63,570 nt of DNA, taken from Chitinophagales bacterium (GTDB lineage Bacteria; Bacteroidota; Bacteroidia; Chitinophagales; Chitinophagaceae). Location: positions 1 through 63,570 of the forward strand of contig JAATFV010000146.1 of the NCBI GenBank assembly GCA_015655015.1, given 5' to 3'. The position numbers and the translations under genes were made by a program. Positions 25,082 through 34,941 of this stretch are shown here, piece after piece (the first letter of the stretch is position 1; each line of letters starts with the position of its first letter). Below the pieces are notes generated by a model, which saw only the letters and a program-made list of their open reading frames with translations, was not told where the DNA came from and did not search any database.

Positions 25082-25900
25082 ATGACGCCCTTTTTCACAC
25101 ATGAAGAAGGAAGTATCCTGTTAAGATTATTAATAGCGCATCTTCTGACAGATTTTTTCTGGCAGCCCGATAAATGGGTAAGAGAAAAAGAGGACCGGAT
25201 ATGGGGCTCGAAATTCCTCTGGTATCATTGTATCCTGACCGGGATCATCGCCTGGATATTTCTTTGGGATATACATCTTTGGTGGGCTGCCCTGCTGATT
25301 ATGGTCCTGCACCTGCTTACAGACGGTTTCAAATCCACTTTTAGCAAGCGCATTGATAAAAAAGTCAACCATACCCCTGAAAAAAAAGCAAAGATCGGGC
25401 TGAAGCTGTTTACGGCCGACCAGCTCAGTCATATTCTTGTTCTTATCGCCGTATGGCTTCTTATTATCAAAGGGTATGGCAAGATCACTATCCTGTTAAA
25501 AAAAGCCTTGCCGGACTACCGGTTGCTCCTGTATGCTGCCGGTTATTTGTTTATCCTCGAACCCGTGGGATACTTTATAGGCTCCCTGACCAGGCGCTGG
25601 ACAGGCGAGCTGAATGAGGAGGACAGTTTACCCGACGCAGGCAGATGGATCGGAATGCTGGAAAGAGTGTTGATCCTGACCTTTGTCTACATGGGGCAGT
25701 TTGCCGCCATAGGTTTTTTGATTACGGCGAAATCCTTGTTGAGGGTGATTGACAGACCGGATAAGTCCACGGTGGATCCGGGATTTATACAGCCCTTCAG
25801 CTCCAGAAAACATACCGAATACGTGTTAATAGGAACATTCCTCAGTTTTGCCATAGCACTCGGAACCGGTCTTGTAATTAATTATTTTCTTGGATTATAG
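25082..25900 (+). CDS. DUF3307 multi-pass membrane protein
   Basis: A 272-residue inner-membrane protein of the DUF3307 family. The first helix segment holds LLIAHLLTDFFWQPDKWV with conserved His, Asp and Gln, followed by WYHCILTGIIAWIF and LLIMVLHLLTDGFKS. Six or seven hydrophobic stretches are visible in total, ending with FLSFAIALGTGLVINYFLGL. The histidine/aspartate residues in the early helices could form a polar or metal site in the membrane. Only one base separates it from the SatD gene, so translation is probably coupled. The family has no assigned biochemical role that I know of; regulation by SatD or action on its product is inferred from the pairing. Confidence 0.8.
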   Translation: MTPFFTHEEGSILLRLLIAHLLTDFFWQPDKWVREKEDRIWGSKFLWYHCILTGIIAWIFLWDIHLWWAALLIMVLHLLTDGFKSTFSKRIDKKVNHTPEKKAKIGLKLFTADQLSHILVLIAVWLLIIKGYGKITILLKKALPDYRLLLYAAGYLFILEPVGYFIGSLTRRWTGELNEEDSLPDAGRWIGMLERVLILTFVYMGQFAAIGFLITAKSLLRVIDRPDKSTVDPGFIQPFSSRKHTEYVLIGTFLSFAIALGTGLVINYFLGL

Positions 25901-25925
25901 AAAGCCGGATTGCCCGAAGGAGCAT

Positions 25926-26007
25926 GACCGGAACCAGGATAGATTGGATGCAGGTCTGTTTGACCGGTCGGGACCAGGATCGTGCAGACGCAGGTCTGTT
26001 TGACCGG
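25926..26007. repeat. Imperfect 40-bp tandem duplication
   Basis: GCAGGTCTGTTTGACCGG occurs at 25950-25967 and 25990-26007, and ACCAGGAT at 25933-25940 and 25973-25980, both 40 bases apart. The copies differ in between. The duplication lies between the convergent DUF3307 and kinase genes. Role unknown; it may only be a slippage product in a non-coding spacer. Confidence 0.7.
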
Positions 26008-26053
26008 AAAGGATAGGACCTGCCGGGAGACAGAGCCGGCCAGAGGTCCGGAT

Positions 26054-27514
26054 TTATTTGGCAGGCACCGCTTTAACCTGATCGAATGCCAGGATAAAGC
26101 TGGTTCCCTCACCAGGCTGGGAGCTTACATCGATGGAGGCATGATGGGATTGGAGGATATTCCAGGTAGCTGCCAGGCCCAGTCCAAAGCCATTGGTCTT
26201 GGAGGTAAAATAGGGTTCGAAGATCCGGGAAATATTATCTTCTGTTATGCCACTCCCGTTATCGTTGATGAATACTTTATAGTGCGCCTGTTCTTCCTTA
26301 ATTGAAATGGTGATATTCCCGGACTCTTTCGGCACGGCCTCGATGGCATTAATGACAATATTGAGAAAAGCTATCTTCAGCTTTTCTATATCCGCCATTA
26401 TATACGCAGGATGGTCAGGATAGGACCGCTCCAGCCGGATACTTTTCAGGGAGATCCTGTCCGATGCAGCAGCCAGGGTGGTGTCGATGATGGCTTGCAA
26501 CGGAGCCTTTTGCAGGGAGATCTCCGCAGGACGGCTTAGGTCAAGCAGCTCGGATATAAGCCCATCAATACGTCCGCAGTTACGGGCGATGATATCCAGG
26601 TAAATATTGGCCTCTTCGCTGTTGAGCTCGGGCTTTAGCTGTTCGACAGATAAGTTAATATTCGTCAGCGGATTTCTTACTTCATGCGCCAGTGTCCGTA
26701 ACAGCGTAGCCGTTGATCGCAATTTTTCGATCTGGAAAGAGGCCCTTTCAATCCGTTTGAGATTGGTGATATCGTGAATAATGCCCTGAATATAGGCCTC
26801 ACCGTCAGCATGCACCTGCCGGGAAATGGACAGAATACAATTCTTTTTTTCCCTGCTCCGGGTCAACATCTCAATCTCTTCGTCTTCTATCTCTCCTGCC
26901 CTTCCCAGCTTCTCCCGGAGCAGTACAGCCGCTTCTTTGCGGGCAAACAAATTATAGAGGCTTAATTCTTTTAATTCCTCCTTATTAAACTTAAACAATT
27001 GACAAGTGGCCGCATTCGCGTCCCGGAATACCAGGTTGCCGTCAGCCAGGAATACCGCATCTTTAGATCGCTCAAAAATATTCCTGAATTTGCGCTCATT
27101 GGCTTTCAGCGCTTTTAGATACGCGCTCCTTTCCAGGGCATAACGGATACAACGTTCGAGTTTCTCCGTATTGATATCCGATTTCACCAGGTAATCCACG
27201 GCCCCGATCGTCATTGCCTGGACGTCCACTTCCCGGTTGCCTATTCCCGTAAGAAGGACCAGCGGATCTTCACATCCCAGCGTTACCGCATCCCGCAATA
27301 GATCCAATCCAGTCTTTTCCCCCAGGAGATAATCCAGGAAATAAATATCATACCTGGCCTGGCGGATCCGTTCCAGCGCTTCGTCGTATTTATAGCACCA
27401 GTCTATCAGAAATTCTTTTTCGGGGATATCCCGGATACAGGCTTCAATTATTAGAAAATCGTCTTCATCATCTTCTACGATCAAAATACGTGTCGGTAAA
27501 GCTGGGGCTATCAT
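26054..27514 (-). CDS. REC-PAS-histidine kinase (soluble hybrid kinase)
   Basis: A 486-residue cytoplasmic protein. An N-terminal receiver (about 8-130; Asp61 in FLDYLLGEKTG) is followed by a PAS domain (about 148-265; FRNIFERSKDAVFLADGN). The kinase core has H-box AHEVRNPLTNI with His277, and an ATPase domain with N box NIVINAIEAV, FEPYFTSK and GFGLGLA. A receiver in front of a kinase implies that it takes phosphate from another kinase and then modulates its own. I use ATG 27514, which overlaps the stop of the upstream gene as ATGA; the frame extends further upstream only inside that gene. It is the last gene of a three-gene kinase operon. Confidence 0.92.
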   Translation of the reverse strand: MIAPALPTRILIVEDDEDDFLIIEACIRDIPEKEFLIDWCYKYDEALERIRQARYDIYFLDYLLGEKTGLDLLRDAVTLGCEDPLVLLTGIGNREVDVQAMTIGAVDYLVKSDINTEKLERCIRYALERSAYLKALKANERKFRNIFERSKDAVFLADGNLVFRDANAATCQLFKFNKEELKELSLYNLFARKEAAVLLREKLGRAGEIEDEEIEMLTRSREKKNCILSISRQVHADGEAYIQGIIHDITNLKRIERASFQIEKLRSTATLLRTLAHEVRNPLTNINLSVEQLKPELNSEEANIYLDIIARNCGRIDGLISELLDLSRPAEISLQKAPLQAIIDTTLAAASDRISLKSIRLERSYPDHPAYIMADIEKLKIAFLNIVINAIEAVPKESGNITISIKEEQAHYKVFINDNGSGITEDNISRIFEPYFTSKTNGFGLGLAATWNILQSHHASIDVSSQPGEGTSFILAFDQVKAVPAK

Positions 27515-28767
27515 AGCGATTCTTTTTTTGCCCATTTTAAGGGCAGGGATACAATAAAAAGAGCTCCTTCCCCGGGGCGGCCCCGGGCCGAAATAAAACC
27601 TTTGTGTTTCTCCACGATCTTCTTGCAAAGAGCCAGGCCAATACCCGTTCCTTCATATTCCGCGCTGGAATGGAGACGCCGGAACATATCGAAGATCTGT
27701 TCAGCATATTTCTGGTCAAACCCAATACCGTTATCTTCTATATAGATCCTGCAATACCGCGTTTCCGTTTCCTTTCCATTGCTGCCTTCATTGGCAGCGG
27801 TTAGCTCATGACGTACCCGGATGACGGGCGGGATCTGTTTTTTGCTGTATTTCAACGAATTATTGACCAGGTTGGCAAAGAGCGGCGCCATGAGCCCGGC
27901 GTTGACAGGTAACACGGGCAGCGTATCCAGGATGATCTCCGCATTTTTCTCCCGGATAGGGCCTTCCATTTCCGATAATACATCCCGGAACACTACATTG
28001 AGATCCACTTCCTGAAAGGCCTCCTGTTCTCCGGATATTTTAGAAAAACGCAGGATATCATTGATCAGCTCCTGCATTCTTTTAGCGACCTGTTGTATGC
28101 GGGACAAATATAGCTGGCCATCCTTATTCAATCCTTGCTGATGGTCGGAAGAAAGTCTGTCGCTGAACAGGCGGATCTTGCGCAAAGGGGCCTGAAGGTC
28201 ATGAGATGCCATAAAAGCGAACAGATCAAGATCTTTATTGGCCGTCTCCAGGCGGGAGATATTTTCCAGCAATTGCCTGTTAAGCTCAATCACCTTTTCT
28301 TCCGAGGCTTTTCTTTCATTGACCTCTATTTCCAGGCTTTTATTGATGGCTACCAGCTTTTGCTCCTGCGCCAGCAGCCGGTGATTCTTTTTATACAGGT
28401 CTACAAAGACCCCGACCTTGGCCCGAAGCAAATCGGGATTTACGGGTTTATAGATATAATCCACCGCCCCTGCCCGGTAGCCCCGGAAAATATTTTCTTC
28501 CCCATAATTATTGGCCGTTATAAATATGATGGGAATATGCCGCAATCTTTCCCGCTCATAGATAAGGGATGCCGTCTCGAACCCGTTGAGATTAGGCATC
28601 TGCACATCCATAAGAATGAGCGCGAAGTCAAAGTCCGTGAGCAATATCTTCAATACCTGGCGGCCTGAACCGGCTTTGATCACCCGGTAGCCATCTGGCT
28701 CCAGCAGGCTCTCCATTGAGAGCAGATTATCTTCCCGGTCGTCTACGATTAATATCTTGGGCTGCAT
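27511..28767 (-). CDS. REC-histidine kinase (soluble hybrid kinase)
   Basis: A 418-residue cytoplasmic protein. The receiver (about 1-120) has phosphoacceptor Asp54 in LMDVQMPNLNG and Lys in YIYKPV. A coiled-coil linker (about 130-180) leads to the H-box ASHDLQAPLRKI with His189, typical of light- and chemo-sensing kinases of the phytochrome-like type, and an ATPase domain with DNGIGFD and GTGIGLALCK. No sensor or membrane domain is present, so input must come by phosphotransfer to the receiver. The gene starts 39 bases after the giant poly-HAMP kinase and overlaps the next kinase by four bases, so all three are probably one transcript. Confidence 0.92.
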   Translation of the reverse strand: MQPKILIVDDREDNLLSMESLLEPDGYRVIKAGSGRQVLKILLTDFDFALILMDVQMPNLNGFETASLIYERERLRHIPIIFITANNYGEENIFRGYRAGAVDYIYKPVNPDLLRAKVGVFVDLYKKNHRLLAQEQKLVAINKSLEIEVNERKASEEKVIELNRQLLENISRLETANKDLDLFAFMASHDLQAPLRKIRLFSDRLSSDHQQGLNKDGQLYLSRIQQVAKRMQELINDILRFSKISGEQEAFQEVDLNVVFRDVLSEMEGPIREKNAEIILDTLPVLPVNAGLMAPLFANLVNNSLKYSKKQIPPVIRVRHELTAANEGSNGKETETRYCRIYIEDNGIGFDQKYAEQIFDMFRRLHSSAEYEGTGIGLALCKKIVEKHKGFISARGRPGEGALFIVSLPLKWAKKESL

Positions 28768-28806
28768 GCTTGCATTGTTATTTTGGATTTTGGATCTTAA
28801 AATAAT

Positions 28807-31800
28807 CTACTTATAGAACCATACCCGCATCAAAGACAGGAGCTGGTCGATCTTTAAAGGCTTGGTAATATAATCGGATGCGCCTGCTTCGATACATTTT
28901 TGCCGGTCACCTTTCATGGCCTTGGCGGTTACGGCGATAATCGGTAAGGTGCTGTTCTTATGTTCCCGCCGGATCTTCTGCGTAGTCTCATACCCGTCCA
29001 TTTCAGGCATCATGATATCCATCAGCACCATATCGATCTTCTGACGGTCATCATTGATGATATTGATCGCTTCCCTGCCGCTCTCCGCCGTGATCACATT
29101 CATATTATACCGTTCGAAAACAGTGGTCAGGGCAAATAAATTCCGCACATCATCATCCACGCAAAGAATGTTCTTCCCGGTGAGAATATCATCTTTCATC
29201 CGGATATTCTCGATCAGCTTTCTTTTCTCGGGGGCCAGGTCCTTATGGTTGATATGTAACTGCAGAATGGTCTCCTCCAGCAGATGCTCCAGCGAATTTA
29301 CCCCTTTCAGCAGCACGGTGTTGGAGCTCTTGTGGAGATGATACAATTCTTTTTTATCAAAGTCCTTTGCTGAATATACAATAACAGGGGTCAGCTTGTT
29401 CTTGCTCGCGCTCACCTGGCTAACCAGATCGATCCCGGAAATATCCGGCAAGGTAAAGTCAAGGATAATGCAATCAAAATCTTTAATATTACTTTCCAGC
29501 AGGGCTTTTTTCCCCGTAGTGGCGATGGTCACTTCCACCTTCTCGCCCCGCAGCATCTTGCTGATCTGGGAAGAGTCGATCTCATTGTCTTCGACTACAA
29601 GGATACGTTTCGTCTCTTTTTTATTGAAGACGAGAATATCCTGGAAAAGCTCATTGAGCGCGTCATTCTCCAGTGGTTTTAACAGGAAACTTCTCGCTCC
29701 CCGCTTGAGGGCCAGGGACTGATTCTCTTCACCGGATATGAGATGAATGGGGATATGCCTGTAATTAAGGTCATTGCGGAGCAGGTCCAGCACTTTCCAG
29801 CCGCTGGTATCCGGTAATTTCACGTCCAGGGTAATGGCAATAGGCATGAACCGGTTGATAAAATCGAATACTTCTATATAGTTGGTGGCTACTACCGCCT
29901 TCAGGCCATAACTATGCGCTTTTTCGATGATGATCTTTCCAAAACGAAGATCATCCTCCACGACGAGTACGATCTTATCATTTGGCTGGATGGAAGTACG
30001 GTCGTCCCCGGCGTCATTGATCATTTCATTGACGATATCCATCTGGGGGGAGTCTATTCCATCATTGGTGACACGCAGGGAATTAAGCAGGGTATCGATC
30101 CCCCCGCTCTCCTTACCCAATTGTAGCTGGTGATAGGCATTCAGACTATCCGAAGTCTCCTTTGAAAGCATGCTGGTAACGGGATCCATGGGCACGAATA
30201 AGGTAAAGGTGCTGCCTTTCGTGGGAAAGCTTTCCAGCTCGATCGTCCCGCCGAGCAATTCAGCCAGGCCCCGGCTGATGGATAGCCCGAGACCTGTTCC
30301 TCCGTATTTGCGGCTGGTAGATCCTTCCGCCTGCTGGAAAGCTTCGAAGATAATGTTCTGCTTTTCCTGGGGAATGCCGATCCCCGTATCACTTATGGCA
30401 AAAGCGACTACGTTTTTGGCATTGTCCAGGCTGCTGTTAGCCTGTTTCCAGTTCCTGTCCGCCTCGTAAATCCTTAGTTTTACCTCTCCTTTTTCTGTGA
30501 ACTTAAAGGAGTTGGAAAGCAGGTTCTTCAGGATCTGGTTGAGCCGTTGCAGGTCCGTCTCCATGCTCTGCGGCAGCTTTGGATCCGTCTCGATGGTAAA
30601 GCGCAGGTGCCTGGCTTCAGAAATGGGCTTGAACGTCGTCTCCACAAAAGAAGCGATCTCTCCAAAACGAACAGGGGAAATATTGGCGCTGATAAAGCCG
30701 GATTCGATCTTGGAAAGGTCCAGGATGTCATTGATAAGCTGGATAAGGTCATCCCCGCAGGAATGGATCGTCTTGGCATAGCGGATCTGCTTATCCGACA
30801 GGTTGCCTTCTACATTTTCATATAGCTGCTGGGCAAGGATGAGCAGGCTGTTCAAAGGCGTTCTCAGCTCATGGGACATATTAGCAAGGAATTCCGATTT
30901 ATATTTGGACGTGAGGGTAAGCTGTTCGGCTTTTTCTTCCAGTGACTTCCTGGCTTCTTCCACTTCCTTATTCTTGGCTTCCACTTCATTCTTCTGTTTC
31001 ACCAGCAGCAAGGCCTTATCCTGCAGCTCGTCGTTGGTTCGCCGGAGCTCCTCCTGCTGTATCTTTAATTCACCGGCCAGGGATTGGGATTGGGCCAGGA
31101 GCTCTTCCGTGGTGGTATTGGCTTCGATCGTATTCAGCACGATACCGATACTTTCCGTCAGCTGGCTGAGGAAGTCCAGGTGGGTCTCCCCAAAGGCGTC
31201 AAGAGAAGCCAGCTCGATCACCGCCTTTACCTTGTTCTCGAAAAGTACCGGCAGGATGATAAGGTTAGCCGGCTTGGCTCTCCCCAGCCCGGAGCTGATC
31301 TTTATATAATTACCCGGCACATTGGAAAGGATGATTCTTTCTTTTTCGAAGGCCACCTGCCCGACCAGGCCTTCTCCGATGGAAAATTCCGTGGGGATAT
31401 TCTTGTCGGATTTATAACCATAGGCGGCAAACAGGCTGAGCTTATCCACCCGGGTGCCCTCATCCTGCTTAAGAATATAAAAGGCGCCATAGTGGGCCAC
31501 CACCACCTGCGCCAATTCCGACAGGATACGCTGGGTCACGGTATTGAGGTCTTTTTGCCCCTGCAGCATCTGGGTGAATTTAGCCAGGTTGGATTTGAGC
31601 CAGTCCTGTTCCTGGTTGCGCAAGGTCGTCTCCTTCAGATTGGCGATCATCTGGTTAATAGTATCCTTCAGCGCTTCCACCTCTCCTTTGGCCTCGACGC
31701 GGATGGTACGGGTAAGGTCACCCTTTGTCACGGCGGAAGCGACTTCGGAGATCGCACGCACCTGGATCGTAAGATTTTGAGCGAGCTGGTTCACATTTTC

Positions 31801-34704
31801 AGTGAGGTTCTTCCAGATACCGGAGGCTCCTGGAACGCTGGCCTGCCCGCCCAGTCTTCCCTCTACCCCTACTTCACGGGCCACGGTGGTCACCTGGTCG
31901 GCAAAAAGAGCCAGGGTGTCGATCATTTCATTGATGGTGTCCGTCAGCTGAGCTACTTCGCCCCGGGAAACGATGGAAAGTTTCTGCTTGAGGTTGCCGG
32001 TAGCCACCGCTGTCACGACTTTGGCAATCCCCCGTACCTGGTTGGTCAGGTTGGAGGCCATCATGTTCACGCTGTCGGTAAGGTCTTTCCAGGTGCCGGC
32101 AACACCCCGTACTTCGGCCTGGCCTCCCAGCTTCCCTTCTGTTCCCACTTCCCGGGCCACACGGGTCACTTCAAAAGCAAAGGAGGTCAATTGTTCCACC
32201 ATCGTATTGATAGTATTCTTCAGATCCAGGATCTCTCCTTTTACTTCGATGGCCACGGTCTTGGAAAGGTCACCACTGGCCACAGCCTTGGTCACTTCGG
32301 CAATATTGCGCACCTGGGCGGTGAGGTTACCCGTCATCTGGTTGACGGAGTCCGTAAGATCTTTCCAGGTACCGGCCACACCAGGTACAAATGCCTGGCC
32401 TCCCAGCTTACCGTCCGTTCCTACTTCACGCGCCACACGGGTCACTTCCGACGCGAAGGCGCGGAGCTGATCCACCATTGTGTTCAGGGTCTCTTTCAGC
32501 TGGAGGATCTCTCCCCGGACATCCACGGTGATCTTCTTCGACATATCCCCGTTAGCCACTGCAATAGCCACCTCGGCGATATTACGTACCTGGGCCGTAA
32601 GGTTGCCTGCCATCTGGTTGACCGAGTCCGTAAGATCCTTCCAGGTACCGGCGACACCAGGCACGGATGCCTGCCCCCCCAGCTTACCTTCCGTTCCCAC
32701 CTCACGGGCCACACGGGTCACCTCGGAAGCAAATCCTCTCAACTGGTCTACCAGGGTATTGATAGTATTCTTTAATTCCAGAATTTCTCCCTGCACATCG
32801 ACGGTGATCTTACGGGAAAGGTCACCATTTGCGATAGCAGTCGTTACTTCCGCGATATTACGCACCTGGGAGGTCAGGTTGCTGGCCATCTTATTAACGC
32901 TGTCGGACAGGTCTTTCCAGGTCCCCCCTACGCCCGGCACATCCGCCTGTCCCCCCAGCTTGCCTTCGGAACCTACTTCCCGGGCCACACGGGTCACTTC
33001 CGAGCCAAATGAATTCAGCTGGTCCACCATCGTATTAATAGTATTCTTCAATTCCAGGATCTCCCCTTTAACATCCACCGTAATTTTACGGGAAAGGTCG
33101 CCTTTGGCTACGGCGGTCGTTACTTCCGCGATATTACGCACCTGGCCGGTCAGATTGCTGGCCATTCCATTCACGGAATCCGTCAGATCCTTCCATACCC
33201 CTCCTACTCCTTCCACAGCGGCCTGGCCTCCCAGCTTACCTTCGGAACCTACTTCCCGGGCCACACGGGTCACTTCGGAAGCGAAGCCCCTTAACTGGTC
33301 CACCATCGTATTGATCGTATTCTTCAATTCCAGGATCTCCCCTTTAACGTCCACATCGATCTTGCGGGAAAGGTCACCCGTAGCCACAGCCGTCGTTACT
33401 TCCGCGATATTACGCACCTGCGAAGTGAGGTTGCCCGCCATGATATTTACGGAGTCCGTCAGATCTTTCCAGGTCCCCCCTACACCAGGTACGTCCGCCT
33501 GTCCCCCCAGCTTACCTTCGGAACCCACTTCCCGGGCCACACGGGTCACTTCGGAAGAGAAGGAGTTCAGCTGGTCCACCATCGTATTAATGGTATTCTT
33601 CAATTCCAGGATCTCCCCTTTAACGTCCACCGTAATTTTACGGGAAAGGTCGCCTTTCGCTACGGCAGTCGTCACTTCCGCGATATTCCGCACCTGGCCG
33701 GTCAGGTTACTGGCCATCCCGTTCACGGAGTCCGTCAGATCTTTCCAGGTGCCTCCCACCCCTTTCACATGTGCCTGGCCGCCCAGCCGCCCCTCCGTAC
33801 CTACTTCCAGGGCCACACGGGTCACTTCGGAGGAGAAGGAGTTCAGCTGGTCCACCATCGTGTTAATGGTATTCTTCAACTCCAGGATCTCTCCCTTAAC
33901 GTCCACCGTGATCTTTTTAGAAAGGTCACCTTTGGCTACGGCAGTCGTCACCTCTGCGATATTACGCACCTGGGCAGTAAGGTTGCTCCCAATCCGGTTG
34001 ACACTATCGGTGAGATCTTTCCACACCCCGGCCACACCTTTTACTTTGGCTTGCCCTCCCAGCTTACCTTCGGAGCCCACCTCCAGGGCCACACGGGTCA
34101 CTTCCATGGAGAACAGATTCAATTGTTTCACCATATCATTTACTTCCTTGGCGATCCGGGAGAACTCCCCCTGTAACGTATGACCGCCAATTTCCAGGGG
34201 CATTTCCTGGGAAAGATTACCCTTGGCCACGGAGCTGATCACATGCGCGATCTCAATAGTAGGATGCACCAGGTCGGAAATAAGGGTGTTGAGGGAGTCG
34301 ACACCGGTACCCCAGCTGCCTTTTGCATTGGGTACCTCGATACGCTGGGTAAGCTTGCCCTGCTTGCCAATCGTATTGCCGGCCTTGGTAAATTCCCGCA
34401 TCATTTGCTCGTTGAGGGAAATGATCTCGTTGAGCGTATCGCAGATCTTGCCTTTCACACCGACCTCATCGATCGGCATCCGTACGCCGAAGTTGCCGTT
34501 CCTGACCTCCATTAATATCCGTAATAATTCTTTGTCATCCAGAAGGGACTCATCAGGGGGCAGCTCCCATTTAACAGGTGCCGTCAGGGTTCCGTTCTTT
34601 TTCGCTGCCGGGCCGGCAACGGCAGATCGTGCATTTTTACCCGCCGGAGGGGCCTGAAGAAGCGATTTTGCCCCTCTTTTTTTTATATCTTTATTGGGTG
34701 CCAT
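28807..34704 (-). CDS. Giant soluble poly-HAMP hybrid histidine kinase with GAF and three receivers
   Basis: A 1965-residue protein without membrane helices. Residues about 55-1055 are HAMP-type coiled coils: one divergent unit, then nine units of exactly 92 residues, each with W-K-D-L-T-D-S-V-N at 228, 320, 412 and so on to 964. Next come a GAF domain (about 1095-1230), a coiled coil, the kinase core with H-box SHELRTPLN (His1278) and GTGLGLSISRG, then three receivers with Asp1627, Asp1749 and Asp1896. Poly-HAMP stacks resemble those of fungal Nik1-type osmosensing kinases. HAMP units can pass or invert conformational signals, so the stack may itself be the sensor. It is the first gene of the kinase operon. 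Confidence 0.93.
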   Translation of the reverse strand: MAPNKDIKKRGAKSLLQAPPAGKNARSAVAGPAAKKNGTLTAPVKWELPPDESLLDDKELLRILMEVRNGNFGVRMPIDEVGVKGKICDTLNEIISLNEQMMREFTKAGNTIGKQGKLTQRIEVPNAKGSWGTGVDSLNTLISDLVHPTIEIAHVISSVAKGNLSQEMPLEIGGHTLQGEFSRIAKEVNDMVKQLNLFSMEVTRVALEVGSEGKLGGQAKVKGVAGVWKDLTDSVNRIGSNLTAQVRNIAEVTTAVAKGDLSKKITVDVKGEILELKNTINTMVDQLNSFSSEVTRVALEVGTEGRLGGQAHVKGVGGTWKDLTDSVNGMASNLTGQVRNIAEVTTAVAKGDLSRKITVDVKGEILELKNTINTMVDQLNSFSSEVTRVAREVGSEGKLGGQADVPGVGGTWKDLTDSVNIMAGNLTSQVRNIAEVTTAVATGDLSRKIDVDVKGEILELKNTINTMVDQLRGFASEVTRVAREVGSEGKLGGQAAVEGVGGVWKDLTDSVNGMASNLTGQVRNIAEVTTAVAKGDLSRKITVDVKGEILELKNTINTMVDQLNSFGSEVTRVAREVGSEGKLGGQADVPGVGGTWKDLSDSVNKMASNLTSQVRNIAEVTTAIANGDLSRKITVDVQGEILELKNTINTLVDQLRGFASEVTRVAREVGTEGKLGGQASVPGVAGTWKDLTDSVNQMAGNLTAQVRNIAEVAIAVANGDMSKKITVDVRGEILQLKETLNTMVDQLRAFASEVTRVAREVGTDGKLGGQAFVPGVAGTWKDLTDSVNQMTGNLTAQVRNIAEVTKAVASGDLSKTVAIEVKGEILDLKNTINTMVEQLTSFAFEVTRVAREVGTEGKLGGQAEVRGVAGTWKDLTDSVNMMASNLTNQVRGIAKVVTAVATGNLKQKLSIVSRGEVAQLTDTINEMIDTLALFADQVTTVAREVGVEGRLGGQASVPGASGIWKNLTENVNQLAQNLTIQVRAISEVASAVTKGDLTRTIRVEAKGEVEALKDTINQMIANLKETTLRNQEQDWLKSNLAKFTQMLQGQKDLNTVTQRILSELAQVVVAHYGAFYILKQDEGTRVDKLSLFAAYGYKSDKNIPTEFSIGEGLVGQVAFEKERIILSNVPGNYIKISSGLGRAKPANLIILPVLFENKVKAVIELASLDAFGETHLDFLSQLTESIGIVLNTIEANTTTEELLAQSQSLAGELKIQQEELRRTNDELQDKALLLVKQKNEVEAKNKEVEEARKSLEEKAEQLTLTSKYKSEFLANMSHELRTPLNSLLILAQQLYENVEGNLSDKQIRYAKTIHSCGDDLIQLINDILDLSKIESGFISANISPVRFGEIASFVETTFKPISEARHLRFTIETDPKLPQSMETDLQRLNQILKNLLSNSFKFTEKGEVKLRIYEADRNWKQANSSLDNAKNVVAFAISDTGIGIPQEKQNIIFEAFQQAEGSTSRKYGGTGLGLSISRGLAELLGGTIELESFPTKGSTFTLFVPMDPVTSMLSKETSDSLNAYHQLQLGKESGGIDTLLNSLRVTNDGIDSPQMDIVNEMINDAGDDRTSIQPNDKIVLVVEDDLRFGKIIIEKAHSYGLKAVVATNYIEVFDFINRFMPIAITLDVKLPDTSGWKVLDLLRNDLNYRHIPIHLISGEENQSLALKRGARSFLLKPLENDALNELFQDILVFNKKETKRILVVEDNEIDSSQISKMLRGEKVEVTIATTGKKALLESNIKDFDCIILDFTLPDISGIDLVSQVSASKNKLTPVIVYSAKDFDKKELYHLHKSSNTVLLKGVNSLEHLLEETILQLHINHKDLAPEKRKLIENIRMKDDILTGKNILCVDDDVRNLFALTTVFERYNMNVITAESGREAINIINDDRQKIDMVLMDIMMPEMDGYETTQKIRREHKNSTLPIIAVTAKAMKGDRQKCIEAGASDYITKPLKIDQLLSLMRVWFYK
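31815..34023 (-). repeat. Nine near-identical 276-bp HAMP-coding repeats
   Basis: Within the giant kinase the codon for the conserved Trp recurs every 276 bases; I checked 34023, 33747 and 31815 directly. Several units match over long stretches at the DNA level. Such repeats favour recombination, so copy number may differ between strains. Confidence 0.9.
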
Positions 34705-34941
34705 CTGAAGCTATTTTTTTTAGCAATTTAAAGGTATAATTTAGTAAAAAAACAAATAAGATTGTATATAGATGCCACAATTGGCAAGGTTATAGTATAG
34801 TACCATTAAACAGAAGTTACCAGCATTGGCCCTTGCAACAGAATGAATACATTAAGGTAATGATTTCGCATTAAATTAATAATTTTAAACACCCTTAAGA
34901 ATAACAGCCTGGTTTTATTCATCAGAACAATCATTATTTTT

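Noticed and set aside
25926..26007. Attachment site of a mobile element carrying satD/DUF3307
   Set aside because: There is no integrase, no tRNA and no matching copy on the other side of the module; the copies are tandem.
31084..34183. Two long plus-strand frames of about 560 residues opposite the poly-HAMP kinase
   Set aside because: They are shadows of the repeated minus-strand coding sequence, repeat with the same 276-base period and show no recognisable domain; the opposite strand has a complete, well-matched kinase.
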